34,109 nt of DNA from assembly GCA_027459465.1 (NCBI GenBank), contig DAIDIH010000386.1, positions 1 through 34,109 on the forward strand. Reading direction: 5' to 3'. The translations under genes were made by a program, and so were the position numbers. The stretch is from Bryobacterales bacterium (GTDB taxonomy: Bacteria; Acidobacteriota; Terriglobia; Bryobacterales; Bryobacteraceae). Positions 1 through 9,200 of this stretch are shown here, one piece after another; the first letter of the stretch is position 1; each line of letters starts with the position of its first letter. The notes beneath the pieces were generated by a model. That model was not told the DNA's origin. It searched no databases and saw nothing but the letters and a program-made list of their open reading frames with translations.

Positions 1-360
1 CGCGGCGCCAACCAGGTCCTCCAGCCGTTGCCGCAGCGGAAGCAGATGCTCCCCGAGCAGTCCCGGCTGAAGCTGGATCAGCAGATCGTGCGTCAGCAGC
101 AGAGCGTTGATCTCCGGCGCCGAATACATCGGGCCGGGTACCGCGGCCGCCTCCCCGCGCACACGCAGATCGTCGCACGAATACCCTCCCCGCTCCCGGT
201 CCCAAATGATATCGGTCCGGAAGCGGCTCCGCAGAAACTCGAGATCCCGCTTGAACGTCGCCGGCGAAACCTCCAGTTCCGCCAAAAAATCCTTCTTCGG
301 GATGATTCGCCGCTGCTGCAGCATCTGCTGGATTCGCAAGACTCGTTCGGCTTGGCCCAT
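1..360 (-). CDS. WYL-family (YafY-like) HTH transcriptional regulator, 3' end outside window
   Basis: The first 120 residues are present and the frame is open to base 1, so the protein continues outside the window. The N-terminus (about residues 1-60) reads as a winged helix-turn-helix of the DeoR/YafY type: MGQAERVLRIQQMLQQ followed by a recognition-helix segment around VSPATFKRDLEFLRS. From about residue 80, YSAPEINALLLTHDLL is the usual entry into the WYL ligand-binding region of this family. Family knowledge says such proteins are DNA-binding regulators whose WYL domain senses a nucleotide or nucleic-acid ligand; the target here cannot be seen. The ATG at 358-360 is chosen because an in-frame TAA lies just upstream. 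There is no clear Shine-Dalgarno sequence, and a perfect -10 hexamer sits 11 bases before the ATG, so the transcript may be almost leaderless. Confidence 0.85.
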   Translation of the reverse strand, partial: MGQAERVLRIQQMLQQRRIIPKKDFLAELEVSPATFKRDLEFLRSRFRTDIIWDRERGGYSCDDLRVRGEAAAVPGPMYSAPEINALLLTHDLLIQLQPGLLGEHLLPLRQRLEDLVGAA

Positions 361-371
361 CGAAGGCAGCC

Positions 372-377
372 ATTATA
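372..377 (-). promoter_or_regulatory. Perfect -10 hexamer of the WYL regulator gene
   Basis: Read on the minus strand this is TATAAT, 11 bases before the ATG of the WYL regulator. A start site about 7 bases downstream would leave a leader of only a few bases. I see no good -35 element 17 bases upstream, so the assignment rests on the hexamer and its position. Confidence 0.4.
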
Positions 378-422
378 ACTTCGCCGCCTCTCCCACCGCC
401 CGCGCCGCACCAGCCCCTCCTG

Positions 423-431
423 TGCTATAGC
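423..431 (+). promoter_or_regulatory. Possible extended -10 for tRNA-Gly
   Basis: TGCTATAGC is an extended -10 (TGn) followed by TATAGC, about 40 bases before the mature tRNA 5' end. No convincing -35 is present. Low-confidence reading. Confidence 0.2.
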
Positions 432-468
432 TTGTAAAGAGGCAGCGCTGCCTGCCTCGCCGCTCGAG

Positions 469-544
<76 letters not shown>

Positions 545-1083
545 TTCCTTGGGCTGGCTGTACGCCAAAAACGGAGAACACCTTCTTGAAGGTTTCCAGC
601 GTCTGTTGTTGCTGGGCCTGAGTCTTCTGCTGTGCCTGTTGCTCAGCCTGCTTGTTGGCCTTCTTCTGCTGACGCCGGCCTCTCACAGCGCCTGCTGTGG
701 CCCAGATGGCCGCCCCCTTCCCGGCGTCGCCGGCGATGGCGCCTATTGCTGCCCCTCCTGCCGCCCCTCCCGCGGCGCCATTCGCCCCCCTCCTTTTGCT
801 GTTTCGGCCTTCTGCGAACGTGGCGTGGTTGCGGCCGGGTCAATGATCGAGTGCTGTTTGGCGGATTGAGAACACTCGCTTTCGTCCTTGGCCCGCTGCC
901 CCGGATTCTGGTTGCTCTTCGGGTACACAAAGACGCCCAATTGAGACGCCGCAGCCGATCTCCCCGAACGTGCGGACCGGGTCTGCGCCCACCTCCTTGT
1001 TGCGCCTGGGCGCGTATCTGCGGCGCCATCCCCGGCGCCACAAAAAGTCCGATTGACGTGATGATCGTTGCTGATTTGTTCAT
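545..1083 (-). pseudogene. Glycine-zipper (YMGG-like) secreted protein, frameshifted and truncated
   Basis: Three successive reading frames add up to one recognisable protein. It starts at the ATG at 1081-1083 behind a strong GAGGAGG Shine-Dalgarno, with a signal-like stretch MNKSATIITSIGLFVAPG. The conserved core, containing GVFVYPKSNQNPGQRAKDE and an ECSQSAKQ Cys motif, lies in a second frame (about 780-940). The glycine zipper GAAGGAAGGAAIGAIAGDAG and the RGRRQQKKANKQAEQQAQQ tail lie in a third frame. The second shift maps to a run of six G (C785-790 on plus). The usual Cys-containing C-terminus is missing: the frame runs straight into the tRNA-Gly 3' end. From family resemblance I infer an envelope-associated protein in the ancestor. 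The lesions make it a pseudogene, unless the homopolymer shift is a sequencing error; the other shift and the lost end argue for real decay. Confidence 0.7.
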
Positions 1084-1355
1084 GCTGCCTCCTCTGTCGT
1101 TCCCGTTTTCTCTCTCCTTGCCGCAGAAAAACGGCAAAAGACAATCCCGCTCTCGCTGGCCACCGCTAACTGGCGGCGGTATAGGACGAATTGGTGAGTG
1201 TGCGCGAGTTCCTTCAGGTTCATTTTTTGGGAGCGGAAGGAAAACACATGTGGCGGCCATTAGAGCTTTCCAGGGACCCAATACCGTCACACCGTCGGGT
1301 TCTCGCCTAAACTATATTCTCTGGATTGCTCCCGCTTGAGGAGCACACAAACAAC

Positions 1356-2471
1356 ATGCGCACCATGGTTGCGATCATAGGCGGCGGCCTCGCCGGTCTC
1401 TACGCCGGAAGGCTGCTTCACGCCGCGGAAATTGATTTCAAGCTCGTCGAAGCACGCGATCGCCTCGGTGGACGCATCCTCTCCACCGGCGAAACTGGCG
1501 CACCCTCCGAAGACGGCTTCGATCTCGGCCCGTCCTGGTTTTGGCCTGCCATGCAGCCGGAACTGTCGTCGCTCGTCCGCGAGTTAGGGTTGACAACCTT
1601 TCCCCAGCACGACCACGGCGACGTGATCTTCGAGCGCATGTCGCGCGAAACACCCTGGCGTTATCGAGCCACGCACCAGGAGCCGCAGTCCATGCGTCTC
1701 GCTGGCGGGACCGGAACCCTGGTATCGGCGCTCGCCAAGCGTTTGCCGCCCGAGTGTATCCTGACCGGCACTTCCGTAAAGCACATCGCGCTTGGCGCGA
1801 CGAATGTCTCGCTGACGCTCGCGAAGCCGGACGGCTCGGAAGACAGCATCCTCGCCGGACAGGTGATCGCGGCCGTTCCTCCCAGGCTGCTCGCAAACAT
1901 TTCCTTTTCCCCGGCCGTCGATCCGGCCATCGCACAACGTTGGCGCGAAACCCCAACATGGATGGCGCCTCACGCCAAGTTCTTCGCCGTTTACGACTGT
2001 CCGTTCTGGCGCGACGCCGGGCTGTCGGGCACGGCCCAAAGTTTCGTCGGGCCTCTCGGCGAAATTCACGATGCAACCACCGCCTCCGGTAACGCCGCGC
2101 TGTTTGGCTTCCTCGGCGTCGATGCCCGCGCTCGCGCCACCCTCGGAGAAGCCGCCCTTCGAAGGGCCTGTCTCGATCAACTCGCTAGGCTCTATGGGCC
2201 GCGCGCGCTGCGCCCCCGCGCCACCATCTTCAAAGACTGGGCCGCCGATCCCTTAACCGCCACATCGGACGACCGGAACGGAGCCACGCATCCCGAGCCC
2301 TCGTCAGCCTCATGGGTGACCGGAGCCTGGCAGGAACACCTGTCGCTCGGCGGAAGTGAAACAAGCGCGTCGGAGCCCGGCTATATGGCCGGCGCCCTCA
2401 GCGCCGCCGAGCGTGCCGTAACAGAAGTAAGGCAACGCTTGCGAGTTCACCGCGACGAGCCAAAGCAATAA
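1356..2471 (+). CDS. FAD-dependent amine oxidase (flavin monoamine oxidase family)
   Basis: A 371-residue flavoprotein of the amine oxidase/phytoene-desaturase fold. The N-terminal dinucleotide-binding motif is VAIIGGGLAGLYAGRLL, followed by LVEARDRLGGRI (the acidic residue contacting the FAD ribose plus the R-x-GGR motif). Near the C-terminus, SEPGYMAGALSAAERA matches the FAD-contacting end of the family. Members oxidise amines, or sometimes other hydride donors; the substrate cannot be read from the sequence. There is no signal peptide, so it is probably cytoplasmic. The ATG at 1356 is preferred over a TTG at 1326 because GAGGAG lies upstream (about 1338-1343, rather distant) and the FAD motif starts five residues in. 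TATATT at 1313-1318 could be a -10. A VOC-domain gene follows after 15 bases and is probably co-transcribed. Confidence 0.88.
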   Translation: MRTMVAIIGGGLAGLYAGRLLHAAEIDFKLVEARDRLGGRILSTGETGAPSEDGFDLGPSWFWPAMQPELSSLVRELGLTTFPQHDHGDVIFERMSRETPWRYRATHQEPQSMRLAGGTGTLVSALAKRLPPECILTGTSVKHIALGATNVSLTLAKPDGSEDSILAGQVIAAVPPRLLANISFSPAVDPAIAQRWRETPTWMAPHAKFFAVYDCPFWRDAGLSGTAQSFVGPLGEIHDATTASGNAALFGFLGVDARARATLGEAALRRACLDQLARLYGPRALRPRATIFKDWAADPLTATSDDRNGATHPEPSSASWVTGAWQEHLSLGGSETSASEPGYMAGALSAAERAVTEVRQRLRVHRDEPKQ

Positions 2472-2486
2472 CCTCCTCCCTCGCCA

Positions 2487-3374
2487 GTGCGCCATATTGA
2501 CCACATCGTCGTTGCCGTTCACGACCTGGACCGGGCCGCGGACTTCTATCGCCGGCTCGGCTTTCAGGTCGGCCCTCGCAATCGCCATCCCTGGGGCACG
2601 GAAAATCGCCTGATCCAGTTCGGCTCCTCTTTTATCGAGTTAATTACACTAGGCAGCGCCGCGCATCTTATCCCTCCGCATCAACCACGCCGCTTCAGCT
2701 TTGGAGCCTTCGTCCGGGATTACCTCGAGCAACGGGAAGGCATCGCAATGCTCGTTCTCAGCACCGCGGATGCAACGTCCGACGCCGCCCGTTTCGCCGC
2801 GCAAAGCATCGGCGACTTCGAACCTTTCTCTTTCGAGCGCAAGGCCCAAAAACCGGATGGCTCCGAAACTCAGGTAGCCTTCACCCTGGCGTTTGCCAAC
2901 GATCCAGCCGCGCCCCATACCGGATTCTTCGTCTGCCAGCAGCATTTTCCGGAAAACTTCTGGAACAGGAGCTTTCAGCACCACGCAAATTCAGCCACCG
3001 GCATCGCTGCCGTAACGCTCACCGCATCCGATCCAAAGCAACACGAGGACTTCCTGACCAAATTCACCGGTGCAAAGATACAACGCCTGCCGGATCATCG
3101 CTTGCGATTCGCTCTCGACGGCGGGTGGCTCGAAGTCGTCTCCGCGATCGCGGCGCAGATGCCGCTTTCCGCCTCGCCAATGTTGACATCTTTCGCCGTC
3201 CGAGTCGGCGACGCCAACACGGTCCTGCGTCTCTTGAGTGCTGAACGAATCCCATTCACAACTTCGGACGACGGGATCGTCCTCCCTCCTGCCACCTGCT
3301 TCGGCGTCGAGCTACGCTTCGAAACTAACGGCGAGGCGCCCGGTCCCGCCTACGAAGCGTCGAGTCCGCTGTAG
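2487..3374 (+). CDS. VOC/glyoxalase-like domain protein
   Basis: A 295-residue protein starting at a GTG. It opens with RHIDHIVVAVHDLDRAADFY and YRRLGFQVGPRNRHPWGTEN, a typical first module of the vicinal oxygen chelate fold, where the early His is a usual metal ligand. The sequence runs to roughly two VOC-module lengths, with a second module from about residue 165 (GIAAVTLTASDPKQHEDFL). It resembles the glyoxalase-like proteins of the Glyoxalase_3 type. Members are lyases, dioxygenases or binding proteins, so no reaction is assigned. The gene sits 15 bases after the amine oxidase and is probably in the same operon. Its last 50 bases overlap, on the opposite strand, the 3' end of the TIGR03437 fragment. 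Confidence 0.82.
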   Translation: MRHIDHIVVAVHDLDRAADFYRRLGFQVGPRNRHPWGTENRLIQFGSSFIELITLGSAAHLIPPHQPRRFSFGAFVRDYLEQREGIAMLVLSTADATSDAARFAAQSIGDFEPFSFERKAQKPDGSETQVAFTLAFANDPAAPHTGFFVCQQHFPENFWNRSFQHHANSATGIAAVTLTASDPKQHEDFLTKFTGAKIQRLPDHRLRFALDGGWLEVVSAIAAQMPLSASPMLTSFAVRVGDANTVLRLLSAERIPFTTSDDGIVLPPATCFGVELRFETNGEAPGPAYEASSPL

Positions 3375-4011
3375 CCGGCGCAACAGCAAATATCTTGACG
3401 ACTTGGTCGCTCCCCATCCCAGGTTCGACCACCTCCAATGGCAACGTCCCCGGAGGATATCCCTGCGCCAGTGGAATCGTCGCGGGCAGAGTAACGTTGA
3501 TCTGATTCACCCCGGATAGCAGCGTCGGCGCTGCACCGGCGTATTCCACGTTCAGGGACAAGAGACCAGGTACCGGCTCGGTAATATCAATGATCCTCGC
3601 CTGCGGAGTGAGCGCCAAAGGCCGCAGCCCTAAGGGCGTCACTTCACCCGCCACGCTGGAGGGCGATGTCTGCCCGCCGCCGGTGCCGAACAGCATCACC
3701 GGCGATCCCGCCTTCGCCGGGTTCTGTGGCGAGTTCACCGTGTAATCCTGATTCAAACCAACCGCGGCCCCATCCACTTGAAAGATAGTCATGCCGGAGG
3801 CCACCACTTGCAAATTCGAAAGCTCGTTAAGCGCAGCGCCATTCGTCACTACCTGTACCGTCGGCATTGTCCCGACCGCCAGGTCATACGGCAGAATCAC
3901 GTTCACCTGGCCGTCGGAGGCGTACAACAGTGGAGCCGGTCCGCCGTTCACCATCACCTCGGTGCCGCCCAGTGACGTAGTCAGCCTTCCATTCACTAAC
4001 TGCGCCCCCAC
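3325..4011 (-). pseudogene. TIGR03437 (Solibacter-type) C-terminal domain, detached from its N-terminus
   Basis: The 228-residue frame contains the hallmarks of the TIGR03437 domain: TEVMVNGGPAPLLYASDGQV, then NVILPYDLAVGT, then PVMLFGTGGGQTSPSSVAGE and LSGVNQINVTLPATIPLAQG. This domain normally ends large secreted acidobacterial proteins and begins with a PGxLVSIFG-like strand that is absent here. The frame has only a GTG (4009-4011) without a Shine-Dalgarno. The region just upstream encodes, in another frame, the N-terminus of an SBBP-type secreted protein. I read this as the 3' end of one larger gene that lost its central part. The C-terminus overlaps the convergent VOC gene by 50 bases. 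Confidence 0.7.
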
Positions 4012-4208
4012 TGCGCCGTCACCGCGATGCCGCCCCTCGAACTGAGGCTTAAAAACAGCACCCCGGCCTTCGCCTGCCCTTTATTTGCCTCCAAACCAAG
4101 CGCCGGAAAAGCCGGCGCCGCCGTCGTCGGAACCGGAACCAACGCCGCCGCCCGCACCCAGGCGCCAGCCAACGCCATAACCGCCATCACCGGCGCCCCT
4201 CGATACAT
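3996..4208 (-). pseudogene. N-terminal remnant of an SBBP/EANKGQ-type secreted protein
   Basis: A 70-codon frame begins MYRGAPVMAVMALAGAWV, a signal-peptide-like stretch. It is followed by LGLEANKGQAKAGVLFLSLS and a short Gly-containing strand. In acidobacteria the motif F-E-x-N-x-G-Q-x-D-x-x-V-x-F-L-S opens long secreted beta-propeller (SBBP) proteins that end in TIGR03437. Here the frame stops after about 70 residues and meets the TIGR03437 fragment in a different frame, overlapping it by 16 bases. The propeller repeats that should lie between are missing. Best explained as the 5' end of the same decayed gene. Confidence 0.6.
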
Positions 4209-4534
4209 CACACTGAACTTTACAAAACAATCACCAAACCGCACCGCACCAGCAGGCAATCCGCTACCTGCCACGCTAGCCCCGGAAACCGGGAACGAAG
4301 GGACGGTGCAACCCAAGCAGACGCGCTCTCCCCGCTACCTTCCACTTCGCTCCCGTTTCCGAAGTAGCTGAAACCGGAAATCAAAAGGCCGGGCTGCCGA
4401 TTGCTAAGTGCGAGGTAAGATCCAGCGCCGCCGGTGACGCCGCCAGCGCACGAACTGTTTCCATCTCTGTCGGAACTCGATGGGCTGTGACTTACTGGTA
4501 AGACTCGCCATCCAATTTACCGGCGTTCTCGGCC
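4209..4534. other. Intergenic region without a recognisable gene
   Basis: This 326-base stretch separates the SBBP-type remnant from the end of the tannase gene. Both neighbours are on the minus strand. I see no conserved ORF, RNA or clear terminator. A frame extending the remnant upstream to 4316 reads as low-complexity sequence and is not supported as coding. Confidence 0.5.
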
Positions 4535-6088
4535 TCACTGGCACCGGAAATTCCGAGCGTCCTGCGTGTCACCCGTACCCGTGTACTGCGCGTGCTTCGG
4601 ATACGCACACAACGGCCTGCTGCGCCCTGGGAATGCCTTGCCCGTAGCAATCACAAAATCCGGCGCGATACCTTTCTCAACCCAACCCACCACGGCGCTC
4701 AGCATGTCGAAATGGTCCAGTGAAGGCCCGCCGCCGCAGTGCGCCATTCCCGGAACCAGGAACATCCGGCTCCATTCGGCCACCTTCTCCGCGCCCCCGT
4801 TGGCCGCCGCGAGCGACTTGTAATACCCAAGCGTGTCGAGCGGCGAAAACCACGGATCGCTGTCGCCGTGAAAGAAAATCAGCTTGCCCCCATCCTGCGC
4901 AAACGTCGAAAGATTCGTCGATGCAGGCTCGACGAGCGGATCGGAAGCGTGCAGCGCCGCCTTGTCCACATCCAGTTCCGTCGCACTGGTATAAGGTCCG
5001 AACAGCCCGTTCTTCCCCAGCGCAAGCAGGCCCGGCACGCCGTCCTTCCGGGCGACGCCGGCATCGTAGAGAAAGCCCGGATACACCTGCGTACCATAAG
5101 CGTTCTTCGGGCCCGCGAAGGCTTTTTTGATCGCAGCGATTTTCTCCGGAGCAATGCACGCCTCCGTTTGCCCAGCCTTGCAGGCAACCACCGCCGGATC
5201 GAAATCGCAGCCCAGCGGATCGAAGATCATACCGTCGGCCACGCCGTCCCTCGCGTCGCACTTCTTCATGAGCGCATCCATGAATAACTCGCGCTCTTGG
5301 TCGGTTAGAAACTTATCAATCTCCGGCTTGCCGGATGCATCTTTGGGCGCAGCCTGGTTGTATGCCACTGGAATCCATTGGGCAATCGCCAGGTTCGACA
5401 AGCCGGTGCGCATCGCCGGATCCCCCGACACGATCCCGTTAAACACGGCCGGATAGCGCTGCGAAAGGATCATCCCTTCCCGCCCGCCCGTCGAGCAACC
5501 GACGAAGTACGAGTAACTCGCCGGCTTCGCATAGTACCGCGCGATGATCTGCTTGGCGACGCCGGCCACTTCCGCATTGGCCAGGAAAGCGAAGTCGAGA
5601 TACGCCTGTTGGTCACGCATGAACGAGAAGTCGAATGGGCCGGTCTTGGCCTTATGTCCCGTGTCCGTGCTTGCCACAGCGAATCCGCGAGTAAGCGCAG
5701 GACTGTCGCCCGCATAGTTCGCCCCGGCCGGATAAGCGACGATGCCGTTTCCCCCTCCGCCGCCCTGCATCATGAAGTCGCCGTTCCACGCCTCCGGCGC
5801 CGGAAGAGCCACCGCGAAGCCGATGCCGAACTCCTGCCCGTCGACCCCCTTGCGCCGGTTGATTACGCCATCCACCCGGCAGTGTGCCGGCAGAGGACCA
5901 ATCGAGGGAGCGCCGGGGAAAGGCGGCGGAACGGTCTTGCCCGCGGGAACCAGTTCGGCCTTCGTAATCTCGACACCGCCAGGCGTTAGCCCGGCGAGAT
6001 CGGAGCACGCGTTCGACGATTGCGCCCGCGCCACTAGCGCGCCAAACGAGATCGCCACAAGCAACACAACGAGTTTGGACGGATTCAT
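4535..6088 (-). CDS. Tannase/feruloyl esterase family hydrolase, secreted
   Basis: A 517-residue esterase with an N-terminal signal peptide, MNPSKLVVLLVAISFGALVA followed by RAQ. The alpha/beta-hydrolase nucleophile is in FVGCSTGGREGM, with Cys directly before the catalytic Ser. The acid is probably the Asp of FFHGDSDPWFSPLDT and the catalytic His is in PGMAHCGGGP, followed by Cys. The pattern Cys-Ser...Asp...His-Cys is the CS-D-HC signature of this family, in which the two Cys form a disulfide that joins the active site. A calcium-loop-like segment, DARDGVADGMIFDPLGCDFD, is also present. Members hydrolyse feruloyl or galloyl esters of plant cell wall or tannins. The start is the ATG at 6086-6088, behind AGGAG; a longer frame to 6331 lacks this support and runs into the neighbouring leader. 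It is divergent from the GH54 gene, consistent with a shared role in plant polymer breakdown. Confidence 0.92.
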   Translation of the reverse strand: MNPSKLVVLLVAISFGALVARAQSSNACSDLAGLTPGGVEITKAELVPAGKTVPPPFPGAPSIGPLPAHCRVDGVINRRKGVDGQEFGIGFAVALPAPEAWNGDFMMQGGGGGNGIVAYPAGANYAGDSPALTRGFAVASTDTGHKAKTGPFDFSFMRDQQAYLDFAFLANAEVAGVAKQIIARYYAKPASYSYFVGCSTGGREGMILSQRYPAVFNGIVSGDPAMRTGLSNLAIAQWIPVAYNQAAPKDASGKPEIDKFLTDQERELFMDALMKKCDARDGVADGMIFDPLGCDFDPAVVACKAGQTEACIAPEKIAAIKKAFAGPKNAYGTQVYPGFLYDAGVARKDGVPGLLALGKNGLFGPYTSATELDVDKAALHASDPLVEPASTNLSTFAQDGGKLIFFHGDSDPWFSPLDTLGYYKSLAAANGGAEKVAEWSRMFLVPGMAHCGGGPSLDHFDMLSAVVGWVEKGIAPDFVIATGKAFPGRSRPLCAYPKHAQYTGTGDTQDARNFRCQ

Positions 6089-6209
6089 ACGTTCTCCTAA
6101 GAAAGTGTATGCAACATCGAGGCGTCCTGGCGCCCGCCTCCACGGCTCCGCGATCGCCGCCGCCACGGGAAACAGATATACGATAGCCTGCAAGGCACAT
6201 ACGACAGTC
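6089..6209. promoter_or_regulatory. Divergent promoter region of tannase and GH54 genes
   Basis: A 121-base intergenic region between two outward-facing secreted-enzyme genes must hold both promoters. A TATACGAT-type -10 is possible near 6177-6184 on plus, and a TACACT-type hexamer lies near the tannase start on minus. Neither has a clear -35. No obvious operator palindrome was seen. Confidence 0.35.
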
Positions 6210-9200
6210 ATGAAAACGAATCTTCTCCGCGCGCTCGCCCTGCCGCTCATCGCGATTTGCGCCTCGCTAGCCATCGCGCAGCCCTCGCAAGCCGCTACCG
6301 CACCCCCGCGTCCGAAAGGCCCCTGCGACATCTACGCCGCCGCCGGCGACGCCTGCGTCGCTGCCCACAGCACCACGCGCGCCCTCTACGCCGCCTACAA
6401 CGGGCCGCTCTACCAGGTCCTTCGCCAGTCCGACGGCAAGACGCTCGATATCGGCCTCGTCCAGCCCACAGCCTCGCCGGTTCCCGATGCCGGCGGCTAC
6501 GCCGACGCGGCCGCGCAAGACCGGTTCTGCGCCAATACCTACTGCTGGATCACCACCATCTACGATCAGTCGGGCAAACACAACGATCTCACCCAGGCCC
6601 CCCGAGGCGGCTTCAGCGGTTCGACCCTCGGTGGGTTTAACAATCTTCCGCTCGCCGATATGGCGCCCATCAGCATCATGGGCCACAAGGTCTTCGGCGT
6701 CTTCATCGAGCCCGGCATGGGCCTCCGCATCGACGACGTCAAAGGCACCGCTGTCGACGACCAGGCGGAGGGGCAGTACTGGGTCGTCAACGGCCACCAC
6801 TTCAACTCCGGCTGCTGCTTCGACTACGGCAACGCCGAGATCGACAGCCGCGACGACGACAACGGCACCATGGAAACCCTCTACTTCGGCAACGCAATGT
6901 CGTGGCATCACGGCATACCTCCGGGCCCCTGGGTGATGACTGACCAGGAAAACAACCTCGTCGGGTGCGTCAATCCGGATGGCTCCCGGCCTTGCAATAG
7001 CCTCCCGACCATCACCTGGCGCTTCGTCACCGCAATGGCCAAGGGCGAACCGCACCACTGGTCCACGTTGGCCGGCGACGCCCAGCACGGCACGCTTTCC
7101 GTGATGTTCGACGGGCCGCGCGTCAACGCCACTTATGACCCGATGCGTAAGCAGGGCGCCATCCTGCTGGGCAACGGCGGCGACAACAGCAACCGCTCGC
7201 AAGGCACATTTTACGAAGGAGCAATAACCGCCGCGGGCACTTACCCAACAAACGCGACGGATCAACTCGTCGAAGCCAACATCGTCGCCGCCCGATACGG
7301 CGTCCAGCCCCTGAGCCTCGCGCCAGCCGAGGCAACCGCCACTCCGCCCGGACTCCAAATCTTCTCACCCGGCTCCTCGCAGGACACCACAGTTACGTTC
7401 ACCAATATCACCGCATCGCCCGCCGAAGGCGTCACCCTAAGCGTCTCTGTACCCAACAACCAGTGGAAATCCGTCGTTCAGGGCGACACCGGAGCATCGA
7501 AGACCTTCCCCAATCCGGTCGCGCCGGGAGCGAGCGTGAGCGCCACGTTCAAGGTAACTTCAGGACTAACTCTACTCAACGGAGACTTAGTCGCGAAAGC
7601 CTCCTGGACAAACCAGGCCACCGCAGCCAGGCTTTCTGAGACAAGCGCCGAAAAAGTGCGCAACGTACCCCTGGTCCGCATCAACGAATTCCGCATCGCC
7701 TCCGGCCAGCCGGCTAACTCGACGGATTCATTCATCGAACTCTATAACTCCGGCCCCCGAGGCGTCGACCTTTCCAACTGGACTCTCACGGTCCATCCCA
7801 CCCAACAGGCCATCTTCTCCGCGATAAAAATCCCGTCTGGGACGACCCTCGCCTCCGGCAGTTTCTATCTGCTTGGATTGTCCAACTCCGGCCTCGCGGT
7901 CCCGGCGCGCGCAGGCGATACAACCATCTACCTGAGAAACACCGCCGGTATGTCGCCGGGCGACACAATCACCATCGGCGCCGGTCCGAACGCGGAGACC
8001 CGCAAGGTCGCGTCGCTCGGAACCGCGGCCGCCAACCATACAACGCTGTGGCAGCCCCTTCCCGAAGGCCCGATCATCACAATCCCGCCCGGCTCGACCA
8101 ACGTACCCGTAATGAGCGTCGCCGGTTTCGCGGTCGGCCAGAAGATCGCACTCGGATACGGCGCAACTTACCCTGCTGTTGCACGAGACACGGAGCGCTA
8201 TGAAGTAGCCACAGTTACTTCGGTCGGCAAGCCCGGCACGCAAGCCTATCTCGCAGCCGATGCCGCCGCCGGCGAGACTAATATCAAGGTAACTTCGGTC
8301 TCCGGGATCACAGCCGGTGACAGGATCCGTCTCGATATTGACAGCATCGGCCACGGCATCGAAACCATCACCGTCACCCACGTTGGCGCCGCGGCCAGCC
8401 GCACGGCGCTCGCCGCATTGGCGAACGCCGGGGCCACTAACATCAAAGTACGGACCGTGCATGGCTTCGCCGCCGGCGACGAGATCACAATCGGCACTCC
8501 CGCCAACAAGGAAGTTGTCCGCATCACCGCCGTCGGCACACCGGGCGACCGCGGCTCCGGCATCGACGTTACCCCGGCGCTAACTCATGCCCACATCGCC
8601 GCCGAGAATGTCGTAGCCCCGGGCACGGGCCTCGATCTGGCGGCCCCGCTCAAGTTCAACCACAGCGCCAATCTTCCATTCAGCGCTCGCGGAACCGGAA
8701 TCAGCTTCCAGCCGGCCACGGCTTTCCCCCACTCGAGCAACGAACCCGTCGAGGCCCTCGGCGCCGGCATTACGCTCGACAAGCCTTTGACCAAAAACCA
8801 CGCCATCAACGCCGTCGTGCGTGACGCCGTGGTCACCACCGCCGGCTACCAGGGGACGCCGCGACCCAACCAGTGGTTCGGAGGCCCCGAGCTAACTACT
8901 TACTCTCCTCTCTTCGGCCGCACTATCACTCTCAACGAAGGAAGCATGGTCCTCCGCAACGCAGCCGGCCTCGTCGTCGACAGCCTCAACTACGGCGGCC
9001 TCGTGGATCCATGGGCGGCCGTTGGCGATCAGGCCGCTTCCGGCGCCGGGCAGTGGGGCTGCTTTGTACCAACTCCCGGACTGTCCTCGGGCCGCTTCCC
9101 GGATGGCGTTGACACCGCCAGCAACTGCAAGGACTTCCGAACGCAGGCCGCTACAACCATGCCTCTCGCCGCCACTGCCGGCCAGTCTAATCTCAAGGTC

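Noticed and set aside
5742-6209. N-terminal extension of the GH54 protein
   Set aside because: It overlaps the tannase coding region on the other strand and would bury a clear signal peptide that starts at 6210.
6089-6331. N-terminal extension of the tannase
   Set aside because: The signal peptide and AGGAG belong to the ATG at 6088; the extension would cover the divergent promoter region and the start of the GH54 gene.
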